This document shows, one piece after another, positions 54,357-64,000 of a DNA stretch of 64,000 nucleotides. The notes beneath the pieces are model-generated. The model worked only from the letters and a program-made list of their open reading frames with translations, had not been told where the DNA came from and ran no database searches. Position 1 is the first letter of the stretch. Each line of letters starts with the position of its first letter. The stretch lies in the NCBI RefSeq assembly GCF_045679555.1, contig NC_092094.1, positions 38,351,430 to 38,415,429 on the forward strand. Direction: 5' to 3'. Both the position numbers and the translations under genes were made by a program. Source of the stretch: Salvelinus alpinus (lineage: Eukaryota > Chordata > Actinopteri > Salmoniformes > Salmonidae).

Positions 54357-57300
54357 ATCAGAATTTGGGTTTAATACTTTTTATGGAAAAGTTTGATCTT
54401 ACTGATATATGGAGAGAGAGGTTTCCGGCCGACAGATCATTCACTTGGAGTAACAAAACAGGTTCCAGACAATCCAGAATATATTTTTGGCTTATATCCA
54501 AATGTATTGATAGTGAGTGTGCTACTACAAATATTTGTACTACTCCCCTCACAGACCATAGGGCCATTTACATTGATATCAAAATATTTAGCCCTGATAC
54601 TAACCTTGGTAGAGCATCCTACTGTAAGCTAAATAGCTCATTATTAAATAATGATATAGTTAAGTTTGAGGTTAAAGATCTGCTTTCACACTTTTGGGAA
54701 AGGGCTTGTGAAGAAAAATCTTATTGCAAGAACTGGGAGCTCTTTAAAATTGAGGTGTCCAAATACCTTAGAAAATATGGTAGTAATCTTGCTAAGACCA
54801 GAAGAGCTGAGGAGGAAAAGGTGATCATTAAGATAACTTCCCTTTCTCAGAGGTTCCCAGCCGGCCTCTCTGGGGAGGAGAAGATGGAACTAATTGAGTT
54901 ACAAAATAAACTGGATAATATATATAGATGAAAAGCAGAAGGAGCCTTTATTAGATCTAGGAAAAAATGGATTGAGGAGGGAGAACAGAATTCATCCTAT
55001 TTCTTTAGACTTGATAAATTTCACTCTAAAAATAACACTATCCATAAATTAAACATTGATGGTGTTATTACAGATTACCAAAAATTAATCGCTAAATACT
55101 GTAGCAATTTTTACAGAAAATTGTATAGCCCTACGTACTGTCAGTAATCCACAGATATGTTTTTTGACTCACTGAATAATGTTCACTCTATCAGTGATAT
55201 AGAATCTAAACAGTGTGATGAACCCATCAAAGTTGAAGAGATTATAGAGTCTATCAAACATCTAAAGAACAATAAATCACCAGGTGTTGATGGAATTACA
55301 ATAGAATTTGACAAATTATTTTCTGAACGAGTAGCTCCCTTCCTATTTGAAGTCTTTTTTAGAGATAATAACAACAATGTTCTCCCTCCTACAATGAGTC
55401 AGGGGTAAATAACACTGATACCTAAGCCTAAAACAAAAGTGCTGCTCATCAATAACTGGCATCCAATTTGTCTTCTTAAGAATGACTATAAGATATTAGC
55501 CTTACTACTTGCAAAAATAATTAAAGAAGTCCTGGATGCAATCATTGATGAAACACAGTCTGGCTTTATGAGGAACAGACATATTTCTAACAATGTCAGA
55601 CTAGTATTAGACATACTTGACTACTCAGACCTAATAACCGAGGATAGCTTCATATTATTTTTAGATTTTTATAAAGCATTTGACACAGTAGAGCATCAGT
55701 TCCTCTTCCACTCCCTTGAGAGACGTGGCTTTGGGGATTTTTTCTGTAAGGCTATTAAGACTCTCTATACAAATGGTAACAGCTTTATCAAATTGAAATA
55801 TGGCACCTCACCTAGATTTGAGCTAAAGAGAGGAATTAGGCAAGGTTGTCCTATCTCTCCGTACCTGTTTTTATTAATCACCCAACTTCTTACAAATTAT
55901 TTAAATAATAGTCCTGTACAAGGTATTTCCATAGCTGGTAAAGAAAGTATTATAAGCCAGCTGGCTGAAGATACTACACTTTTTCTGAAAGATGCTAACC
56001 AAATTCCCATATCGATCAATGTGATACAATCCTTTTCCAAAGCGTCTGGTCTATATCTTAACATTAATAAATGTGAACTCATGGCTGTCAAAGATTGTGT
56101 GACACCTTCCTATTATGGTATTCCAGTAAAAGAAGAACTTGCATATTTAGGCATAACCATTACAAAGGATCAGAAGTCTAGATGCTTACTAAATTTTAAC
56201 CCTCTTATTAAAAAAAACCCAGAAGAAGTTAAATCAATGGCTACAGAGGGACTTATCTTTAAAAGGTAGAGTCCTAATAACCAAGGCCGAAGGTATCTCT
56301 AGACTAAGATATGGCGCTCTATCTTTATATCTTGACTGTAAAATAAGCAAGGAGATAGACCAGATGCTTTTCAACAAAACTGTTGTAATGAACACTTATG
56401 AGAATGGTGGGCTGAATTTTCTGGACTTTACTACCTTAAATAATACTTTTAAGATCAATTGGATAAATCAATTTCTAAGAAGACCCACTTCTATGTGTAA
56501 TTTTATTCCTCATCATGTCTTCTCTACTTTTGGTTGCCTTAACTTCATGTTGGTTTGCAATTATAATATTGACAAAGTTTGAGTGAAACTTTCTGCTTTT
56601 CATCGGCAAGTTTTCTTGTCATGGTCCTTAATTTATAAACATCATTTTTCTCCACACAGATATTATATATGGAATTATCGGGATATATTGTATAAAAATA
56701 CTTATTTGTTTTTAGAATATTGGTATATCTGAAATAATATCCTATTGGTGAGCCAACTGGTAAATGCAGAGGGTCTTTTACTCAGTTATAAGGAATTCTT
56801 ATCACTTTACAAGGTCCCTGTAACACCTAAAGATTTTGCAATTGTTTTAGATGCCATTCCCTCAGGTGTTGCTTTATTATTCAGGAATGTGTCAAGACCT
56901 GACCCTACCTTCCGTTGACCCTGGAGCCTACCTTCCGTTGACCTTGGTGACTCATCAGTAGGAAAGATTTGTTTCTCTTTTGGTCCATTCAACAATAGAG
57001 CGATACGAACCTTGTTTCAGCAGGATGTTGTATCTATACCTTATTGGAATGGATGTATTGATAATACCTGTTGGGGAAAAGTTTGGATGCTGCCACACAC
57101 ATACCTACTTGTTAACAAAATTAAGGACGTTTACTTTAAAATTATTCATAAATATTATCCTGCCAACCACTATATGAAGAAGTTTAAGGAAAACATCAAC
57201 TCAAATTGCTCCTTTTGTAATGACCACCAAGAAACAGTCTTGTACCTTTTTTGGAATTGTATTCATGTAAGAAAACTGTGGCAAGGCATTAGTAGATTTA

Positions 57301-57685
57301 TAATTGAACACATTTATGAAGATCTTACACTATTGTGGAGAGATGTACTGCTTGGATTCTTTACATATGATAGAAATAAGCTGAAACATTTCATTATTCT
57401 TTTGGCCAAATTTGAGATTCACAAATGTAAATTTACAAACCAAAAAATGCATTTTCTTACCTTACAAAAAGAAATTGAACTATATTTTAAGACAATTAAA
57501 TACTCTACTAACAAAAAAGCTGTTAGAATTATAAGTGTATGTATGTCCCTTAAGGTCCTTGTGTAATGTGATATTGTACCCCCTAGCCCAATTGTCCATT
57601 GTATATTATTCATATATACTTGTGTTCCCACATGCACTCCCTGTATTGATTTGTGGTTAATAAAAAAAGATAGAAAAAAAAGGAA
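54357..57685 (+). mobile_element. L1-clade LINE, 5'-truncated
   Basis: About 3.3 kb, ending with AATAAAAAAAGATAGAAAAA AAAGG. It is inserted in the Tc1 at 54167-58081. Its orientation is opposite to the L1-clade relic at 27916-30960; motifs show both belong to the same clade, not necessarily the same family. Confidence 0.85.
54365..57566 (+). pseudogene. L1-type ORF2 (endonuclease end, RT, C-terminal zinc knuckle), broken
   Basis: Blocks in order: endonuclease C-terminus (FTWSNKTGSRQSRIYFWLIS, TPLTDHRAIYIDI; 54365-54931), KHLKNNKSPGVDGITIEF (55157-55408), RT (NNWHPICLLKNDYKILA, TQSGFMRNRHISNNVRLVLD, FLDFYKAFDTVEHQFLFHSL, GIRQGCPISPYLFLL; 55439-56269) and C-terminal zinc knuckle CSFCNDHQETVLYLFWNC (57012-57566). 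The active site reads LAEDTTLF instead of the usual xADD. Stops or frame changes occur near 54930, 55146, 55408, 56269 and 56582. Confidence 0.85.
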
Positions 57686-58085
57686 AGGGCCTTCCCCTAA
57701 CTGATATCACAATGTTGGAAGCACAGAATCATCTAGAATGCCATTGTTTGCTGTAGAGTTAAGATTTCCCTTCACTAGAACTATGGAGCCTGAACCATGA
57801 AAAACAGCCCCAGACCATTATTCCTCCTCCACCAAACTTTACAGTGTGCACTATGCATTGGGGCATTTGACAAATATACTTGTTGGAAAGGTGGCATCCT
57901 ATGACGGTGCCACGTTGAAAGTTACTGAGCTTTTCAGTAAGGCCATTCTACTGCCAATGTTTGTCTATGGAGATCACATGGCTGTGTGCTCAATTTTATA
58001 CATCTGTCAGCATCGGGTGTGGCTGAAATAGCAGAATCCACTAATTTGAATGGGTATCCACATACTTTTGTAAATATAGTGTATA

Positions 58086-59372
58086 CAGTGCTAAGTTTGT
58101 GTTAAGTTACAGCCTTATTCTAAAATGGATTCAATCGTTTTTTGATATATCACACACCATGAGAAACAAGATTCTTTGGTCTGATGAAACCAAGATTGAA
58201 CTCTTTGGCCTGAATGCCAAGCATCACGTCTGGAGGAAACCTGGTACCATCCCTACTGTGAAGCATGGTGGTAGCAGTATCATGCTGTGGGAATGTTTTT
58301 CAGCGGCAGGGACTGGGAGACTAGACAGGATCGAGGGAAAAATGAACGGCGCAAAGTACAGAGAGATCCTTGACGAAAACCTGCTCCAGAGCGCTTAGGA
58401 CCTCAGACTGGGGCGAAGGTTCACCTTCCAACAGGACAACGACCCTAAACACACAGCCAAGGCAACGCAGGAGTGGCTTCGGGACAAGTCTCTGAATGTC
58501 CTTGAGTGGCCCAGCCAGAGCCCAGACTTGCACCCAAATCAAATGTTATTTGTCACATACACATGGTTAGCAGATGTTAATGCGAGTGTAGCGAAATGCT
58601 TGTGCTTCTAGTTCCGACAATGCAGTAATAACCAACAAGTAATCTAACCTAACAATTCCACAACTACTACCTTATACACACAAGTGTAAAGGGATAAAGA
58701 ATATGTACATAAAGATATATGAATGAGTGATGGTACAGAACGGCATAGGCAAGATGCAGTAGATGGTATAGAGTACAGTCTATACATATGAGATGAGTAA
58801 TGTAGGGTATATAAACATAAAGTGGCATAGTTTAAAGTGGCTAGTGATACATGTATTACATAAAGATGGCAAGATGCAGTAGATGATATAGAGTACAGTA
58901 TATACATATACATATGAGATGAGTAATGTAGGGTATGTAAACATTATATTAAGTGGCATTGTTTAAAGTGGCTAGTGATACATTTTTACATAATTTCCCG
59001 ATCGAACATCTCTGGAGAGACTTGAAAATAGTTGTGCAATGACGCTCCCCATCCTACCTGACAGAGGTTGAAAGGATCTGCAGAGAAGAATGGGAGAAAC
59101 TCCCTAAATACAGGTGTACCAAGCTTGTAGCGTCATACCCAATACTCAAGGCTGTAATCGCTGCCAAAGGTGCTTCAAAAAAGTACTGAGTAAATGGTCT
59201 GAATATTTATGTAAATGTGATATTTCAGTTTTCTTTTTATACATTTACCAACTTTTTGCTTTTTCATTATGGGGTATTGTGTGTAGATTGATGAGGGGGA
59301 AAAACGATTTCATCCATTACAAATAAGGCTGTAACGTAACAAAATGTGGAAAAAGTCAAGGGGTCTGAATAC
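58086..59372 (+). mobile_element. Tc1-like transposon split by another repeat
   Basis: The left end CAGTGCTAAGTTTGTGTTAA follows TATA, directly beside the previous Tc1. The right part is AAGTCAAGGGGTCTGAATAC, with the terminus lost. The frame [20 protein letters not shown] (58175 on) ends at TAG 58396. A 445-bp repeat (58541-58985) interrupts CCCAGACTTGCACC / CCGATCGAACATCTCTGG. Confidence 0.8.
58541..58985. mobile_element. Insertion of a dispersed salmonid repeat with internal duplication
   Basis: It starts CAAATCAAATGTTATTTGTC. A block with GGCAAGATGCAGTAGATG, GAGATGAGTAATGTAGGGTA and AGTGGCTAGTGATACAT occurs twice (from about 58748 and 58867). Relatives occur at 53985-54165, 59585-59692 and 62065-62190. 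It is non-coding and may be the 3' region of a larger retroelement. Confidence 0.6.
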
Positions 59373-59449
59373 GTTAATTTTAATTTGTTTAAAGAGAAAT
59401 AGCATTGTATTTGGTCGAACAACACATTTTTTTCCAACAGTTTGCTAAG

Positions 59450-59620
59450 AGTGGGCAGCAAGCTGATAGGTTTGCTGTTAAAACCAGTAACGTTTACCAC
59501 TCTTGGGTAGCAGAATTACATTGGCTTCCCTCCAGGCCTGAGGACAAAGACTTTCCTCTAGGCTCAGATTAAAGATACGACAGATAGGAGTGGCTATAGA
59601 GTATAGATTTGCAGTGAAAC
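59450..59620 (-). pseudogene. LINE reverse transcriptase fragment
   Basis: The minus strand reads NVTGFNSKPISLLPTLSKLL EK at 59430-59500, the N-terminal RT motif (PISLLPTLSK). The upstream part at 59500-59620 is similarly LINE-like but out of frame. It is a short relic. Confidence 0.55.
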
Positions 59621-59692
59621 AGAATGTAAACATTATTAAAGTGACTAGTGTTACATAGGGCAGCAGTCTCTAAGGTGTAGGGTTGAGTACTA

Positions 59693-62060
59693 GGGTAGTA
59701 GCCGACTATTAATTTATTTATTTATTTATTTTATTTAACCTTTATTTAACCAGGAAGGGCTCATTGAGATTTAAAATCTCTTTTTCAAGAGCGTCCTGGC
59801 CAAGATAGGCAGCACCAAGTCATTACAAAAATTACAGACAGACAACATGAAAAACTACAAGTAATCTAGTAAAAACCATTGAATTCACAAGAGTATAACA
59901 ATATCAAAAACAGCAAATTAAAAACATTGACAGGTCAGGGAATCAGCCTCAAATTCCTTCATCAGTGATTTAAAAACACCAACCGGGACAAGTTCTTCCA
60001 GTTTAAAATTATTTTGTAAGGTGTTCCAAGACGATGGCGCAGAGTACATAAAAGACCTTTTACCAAATTCAGTTCGGATATTTGGAACAGTTAGCAGGAT
60101 AAAGTCTAGCGAACGAAGAGAGTACCCACCACATTTCTGAACAATAAAAATGCCCAAATAAAAAGGTAGTAAACCCAAAATGGCTTTGTAAATAAAAGTA
60201 TACCAGTGACTGAGCCTACGAGTGACTAGAGAAGGCCAGCCAACCCTGGTATATAAAGTGCAGTGGTGCGTAAGGGTTTTGCAGTTTAAAATAAATCTCA
60301 AAGTGCCATGGTAAAGAGTGTCAATTGATCTCAAACACTGAGCGGAAGCATTCATATATAAAATATCCCCATAGTCTAGTAAAGGCATAAATGTAGCTGA
60401 TACTAGCCTCCTTCTGGCTTCAAAAGAAAAACAGGCCTTATTCCTAAAATAAAATCCCAATTTCAGCTTCAATTTTTTTGTAAGTTGTTGAATATGCAAT
60501 TTAAAAGAGAGGCCGTCATCAATTAGAATTCCAAGATATTTATATGAGGTTACAACCTCAATCTCCTTGCCCTGACAGGTAGTAATAGGTGATAGGTTCA
60601 GAGGTCTATTTCTTGCATTAGAAAACACCATTAGTTTAGTTTTGTCAGTATTGAGGATAAGCTTCAATTGACACAAGGTATGTTGAACAGTATAAAAAGC
60701 AGTTTGCAAGTTCTGGAAAGCTTTTGTAAGAGATGAGGCATAACAGTAAATAACAGTATCATCAGCATAAAAATGAAGTTGTGCATTTTGGACATTTTTG
60801 TCTAAATCATTTATATAAATAGTGAATAAGAGAGGACCAAGTACAGAGCCTTGGGGCACACCATTCAGGACAGACAATTTGACAGACATGAGCCCATCAA
60901 ATTGAGTGCACTGAGTTCTATCAGACAGATAGTTAGCAAACCATGCAACTGCATGCTCTGAAAGACCTACACTCGACAATCTCTGCCTTAGTATAGCATG
61001 ATCAACTGTATCAAAAGCCTTAGAGAGATCAATAAAAAGTGAGACACAGTGCTGTTTTTTGTCAAGGGCTTCAGTGATATCATTTAAAACCTTCATGGCT
61101 GCTGTAATTGTGCTATGCTTCTTCCTGAAGCCCGATTGGTACATTGATAAAATAGAGTTAGTAAATAAAAACTCTTTTAGCTGTTCACTTACAAGGGTTT
61201 CAAGTATTTTCACCAGGGGTGACAGCTTTGAGATTGGCCTATAATTATTTAAAAGAGTTGGATCTCCCCCTTTTAAAAGTGGTAGGACAAAAGCTGATTT
61301 CCAGATCTTTGGAATTTCATTACATTCCAGGGTTAGATTGAACAGATATGTACGTGGTTCAGCTATGAAATCAGCTGCCAGATTTAAAAAGCAGGGATCC
61401 AAAAGATCAGGACCTGCAGGCTTTCTTTGATCTAAGGATTTCAGGGCTTTATGTACCACCTGCACTGAGAATGGCAGAAAGCTAAAAGTTTGACCAGCTC
61501 TCACTGGTTCATCCACACAGGGTTGTACAGAGACAGAGGACACTGGTTCATCCACACAGGGTTGTACAGAGACAGAGGACACTGAATCAAACAGCCTACC
61601 AGATGATACAAAGTGCTCATTGAAACAATTCAGCATTTCAGTTTTGTCATATATAGCAACAGAGTCCTTCAAAACACATGACGGTAATTCATTAACATTA
61701 CTGTTACCAGACATAGACTTAATAGCATTCCAAAACTTTCTAGGGTCATTCAGGTTATCAGTGGTAACAGACATAAAATATTCAGACTTGGCCTTCCTGA
61801 GAAGAAAAGAACACTTGTTTCTTAACTGCCTAAAAATAAGCCAATCAGCATCAGAACAAGATTTCCTTGCTTTAGCCCAGGCTAGATTACGGTTGTGAAT
61901 AATACAAGACAGCTCAGAAGAAAACCATGGATTATCCCGCCCTTTAACCCTGAACCTGCGGAATGGTGCATGTTTGTCTACTATTAGGAAAAAACCATCA
62001 TGAAAGAATATCCAGGCAGTTTCCACATCAGGGATAAGCTCAAGCTAATTAACTGAGTAA
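59693..62060 (-). mobile_element. Jockey-superfamily LINE (RSg-1/Rex1-like) with a long open frame
   Basis: The tail on the minus strand is CCTGGTTAAATAAAGGTTAA ATAAAATAAAT. The flanking repeat (GTAGCCGACTATT at the left; GGTGACTATTTAACAGTCTG at the right) is the dispersed repeat of 58541. The 5' end is truncated within the endonuclease region. Confidence 0.85.
59918..62026 (-). CDS. LINE reverse transcriptase, uninterrupted 702-codon frame
   Basis: It starts METAWIFFHDGFFLIVDKHA; this Met is only the first in the truncated copy, and the natural start is lost. It covers the linker after the endonuclease (KGRDNPWFSSELSCIIHNRN), then RT motifs [68 protein letters not shown] and LHFYADDTVIYC, then SYKYLGILIDDGLSFKLHIQ and the C-terminal domain to LTCQCF. 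All three RT catalytic Asp residues are present. A 39-bp tandem duplication (13 residues, SSVSVQPCVDEPV) lies near 61504-61581. No endonuclease domain remains, so autonomous retrotransposition is unlikely. Confidence 0.8.
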   Translation of the reverse strand: METAWIFFHDGFFLIVDKHAPFRRFRVKGRDNPWFSSELSCIIHNRNLAWAKARKSCSDADWLIFRQLRNKCSFLLRKAKSEYFMSVTTDNLNDPRKFWNAIKSMSGNSNVNELPSCVLKDSVAIYDKTEMLNCFNEHFVSSGRLFDSVSSVSVQPCVDEPVSSVSVQPCVDEPVRAGQTFSFLPFSVQVVHKALKSLDQRKPAGPDLLDPCFLNLAADFIAEPRTYLFNLTLECNEIPKIWKSAFVLPLLKGGDPTLLNNYRPISKLSPLVKILETLVSEQLKEFLFTNSILSMYQSGFRKKHSTITAAMKVLNDITEALDKKQHCVSLFIDLSKAFDTVDHAILRQRLSSVGLSEHAVAWFANYLSDRTQCTQFDGLMSVKLSVLNGVPQGSVLGPLLFTIYINDLDKNVQNAQLHFYADDTVIYCYASSLTKAFQNLQTAFYTVQHTLCQLKLILNTDKTKLMVFSNARNRPLNLSPITTCQGKEIEVVTSYKYLGILIDDGLSFKLHIQQLTKKLKLKLGFYFRNKACFSFEARRRLVSATFMPLLDYGDILYMNASAQCLRSIDTLYHGTLRFILNCKTLTHHCTLYTRVGWPSLVTRRLSHWYTFIYKAILGLLPFYLGIFIVQKCGGYSLRSLDFILLTVPNIRTEFGKRSFMYSAPSSWNTLQNNFKLEELVPVGVFKSLMKEFEADSLTCQCF

Positions 62061-62391
62061 AGCTCATGGCAGGGTACTGGGCGGAGGCCGGCTAGTGGTG
62101 ACTATTTAACAGTCTGATGGCCTGAAGATAGAGCTGTTTTTCATTCCCTAGGTCCCAGCTTTGATGTACCTGTACTGTCTCCACCTTCTAAACTCAGCAA
62201 AAAAAGAAACGTCCTCTCTCTGTCAACTGCGTTTATTTTCAGGAAATTTAACATGGAAAAATATTTGTATGAACATTACAAGATTCAACAACTGAGACAG
62301 TTGAACATGAACATGTTCCACAGACATCTGACTAACAGAAATGGAATAATGTGTCCATGAACAAAAGGGGGGTCAAAATCAAAAGTAACAG

Positions 62392-63303
62392 TCAGTATCT
62401 GGTGTGGCCACCAGCTGCATTAAGTACTGCAGTGCATCTCCTCCTCATGGACTGCACCAGATTTGCCAGTTCTTGCTGTGAGATGTTACCCCACTCTTCC
62501 ACCAAGGCACCTGCAAGTTCCCAGACATTTCTGGGGGGAATGGCCCTAGCCCTCACCCTCCGATCCAACAGGTCCCAGACGTGCTCAATGGGATTGAGAT
62601 CCGGGCTCTTCACTGGCCATGGCAGAACACTGACATTCCTGTCTTGCAGGAAATCACTCACAGAACGAGCAGTATGGCTGGTGGCATCGTCATGCTGGAA
62701 GGTCATGTCAGGATGAGTCTGCAGGAAGGGTACCACATGAGGGAGGAGGATGTCTTCCCTGTAACGCACAGCGTTGAGATTGCCTGCAATGACAACAAGC
62801 TTAGTCCGACGCTCATTCCTTATACGATAAACGCGAATCCGACCATCACCCCTGGTGAGACAAAACCGCGACTCGTCAGTGAAGAGCACTTTTTGCCAGT
62901 CCTGTCTGGTCCAGCGACGGTGGGTTTGTGCCCATAGGCGATGTTGTTGCCGGTGATGTCTGGTGAGGACCTGCCTTACAACATGCCTACAAGCCCTCAT
63001 TCCAGCCTCTCTCAGCCTATTGCGGACAGTCTGAGCACTGATGCAGGGATTGTGAGTTCCTGGTGTAACCCGGGCAGTTGTTGTTGCCATCCTGTACCTG
63101 TCCCGCAGGTGTGATGTTCGGATGTACCGATCCTGTGCAGGTGTTGTTATATGTGGTCTGCCACTGCGAGGACGATCAGCTGTCCGTCCTGTCTCCCTGT
63201 AGCTCTGTCTTAGGCGTCTCACAGTACGGACATTGCAATTTCTTGCCCTGGGCATGAGATGTGCTGCAGTCCTCATGCAAACCGCTCGCCCACATAACGC
63301 CAT
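62392..63303 (-). pseudogene. Tc1 transposase, open frame with internal deletion
   Basis: A 303-codon open frame. Second HTH region NVRTVRRLRQSYRETGRTAD and linker RPRSGRPHITTPAQDRYIR, then [34 protein letters not shown] and [14 protein letters not shown], ending GGHTRY. The DD34E spacing is kept. Between RIRNER and RTKLVV about 27 residues are missing, including the [10 protein letters not shown] block found in the relative at 26706-27602. The first 10-15 residues are not the family start. It is very likely inactive. Confidence 0.85.
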
Positions 63304-63309
63304 ACAGGT

Positions 63310-63490
63310 TGCCTGCAGTTGTGAAGCCGGTTGGACTTACTGCCAAATTCTTAAAAGGACATTGTCATTGGCTTATGGTAGAGAAATTAACATTAAATTC
63401 TCTGGCAACAGCTCGGGTAGACATTCCTGCAGTCAGCATGCCAATTGCACGCTCCCTCAAAACTTGAGACATCTGTGTCATTGTGTTGTG
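63310..63490 (-). pseudogene. Tc1 transposase N-terminal fragment, other family
   Basis: The minus strand reads TQMSQVLRERAIGMLTAGM and PELLPENLMLISLP-like HTH remnants, parallel to 31377-31650. It is cut by the junction with the neighbouring Tc1. Confidence 0.6.
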
Positions 63491-63770
63491 TGACGAAACT
63501 GTACATTTTAGAGTGGCCTTTTATTGTCTCCAGGACAAGGTGCACCTGTGTCATGATCATGCTGTTTAATCAGCTTCTTCATATGCCACACCTGTCAGGT
63601 GGATGGATTATCTTGGCAAAGGAGAAATCTTCACTAACAGGGATGTAAACTAATTTGTGCACAAAATTTAAGAGAAAACTTTTTTTGTGCCTGGAATTTA
63701 AAAAGAAAGATTTTATTCCAGCTCATGAAACATGGGACCAGCACTTTTGGGTTTATATTTCTGATCAGTG

Positions 63771-64000
63771 TAGATTATTCCCAGCATATTTGTGAAACAC
63801 CGGAAACCATATTATGGCAGCTGATTCATCGACTCATAGCTGATCTAAAATTATACAGTTGCACCACCTACTAGTGATGAAGCTACATAACATAAACTTG
63901 ATAGATGTGTTTTGCCCAGCTACATAACTGTGCTGAAAGGTAATGTGACTATTGTTATTGGTACAGTGTAATCAGAGCCACATATCTAAATATATGGCTC
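63771..64000. other. No recognised feature
   Basis: Right edge of the window. No exon or repeat end was recognised. Confidence 0.35.

Larger units (their letters stand above)
54167..58081 (-). mobile_element. Tc1-like transposon split by an L1-clade LINE
   Basis: The left end CACTACATGACCAAAGGTAT follows TA. The right end CTTTTGTAAATATAGTG precedes TA. Left piece 54167-54355 and right piece 57690-58081 belong to the family of 1103-2068. The transposase is almost wholly lost. Confidence 0.8.
62191..63770 (-). mobile_element. Fused Tc1-like element: two families joined
   Basis: The left end CTCAGCAAAAAAAGAAACG after TA and the part to about 63305 belong to one Tc1 family. 63310-63770 (ending CTGATCAGTG before TA) belongs to the family also found at 31377-31913. 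The join is near 63305-63330. Confidence 0.8.

Overview
The window is vertebrate nuclear DNA from a salmonid fish (Oncorhynchus/Salmo/Salvelinus type). The evidence is repeat content: HpaI-type and other tRNA-derived SINEs, a 5S-rRNA-derived SINE, a Sleeping-Beauty-type Tc1 element with paired direct repeats in its ends, LINEs with the tail shared by HpaI SINEs and the RSg-1 LINE, and many further Tc1 relics. Intron-containing genes and degenerate reading frames rule out a prokaryote or virus.

One protein-coding gene is fully present. It is n4bp1 (NEDD4-binding protein 1) on the minus strand, from the ATG at 53215 to the stop at 21120. Seven coding exons join with consistent splice sites and phases into 2664 nt (887 aa): 52907-53215, 50004-51538, 24645-24775, 23028-23124, 21927-22034, 21629-21730 and 21120-21501. 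They encode the N-terminal KH-like region, a UBA-like segment, the NYN/PIN RNase domain and the C-terminal CoCUN domain. Exons 3-7 sit within 3.7 kb. Intron 2 is about 25.2 kb and is largely mobile DNA.

Layout. 1-5080: two inverted-repeat elements, a Tc1 relic, and at about 4630-4860 a GC-rich promoter-like segment with minus-strand splice donors (possibly the first exon of the next gene, by synteny siah1). 5083-9573: a fold-back element whose two arms were each hit by a different LINE. 9.6-19 kb: a 5S-derived SINE, a tandem duplication, SINEs, nested Tc1s and the Sleeping-Beauty-type element. 20.0-24.8 kb: 3' end of n4bp1. 24.8-50.0 kb: intron 2 with about ten Tc1 copies, an L1-clade LINE, two hAT-type elements, an L2-type LINE and palindromic MITEs. 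50.0-53.2 kb: exons 2 and 1. 53.2-53.9 kb: promoter side, with an unexplained coding-like stretch. 54-63.8 kb: an L1-clade LINE inside a Tc1, another Tc1, a LINE with an open 702-aa frame, and a fused pair of Tc1 ends.

No CRISPR array, operon, phage or bacterial defence system is present. The most noteworthy items are the unexplained two-frame coding-like stretch beside the n4bp1 promoter, the fold-back element with LINEs in both arms, a perfect 31-bp hairpin inside an n4bp1 intron, three Tc1 fusions between families, and a hAT-type element with an exact 8-bp target duplication.
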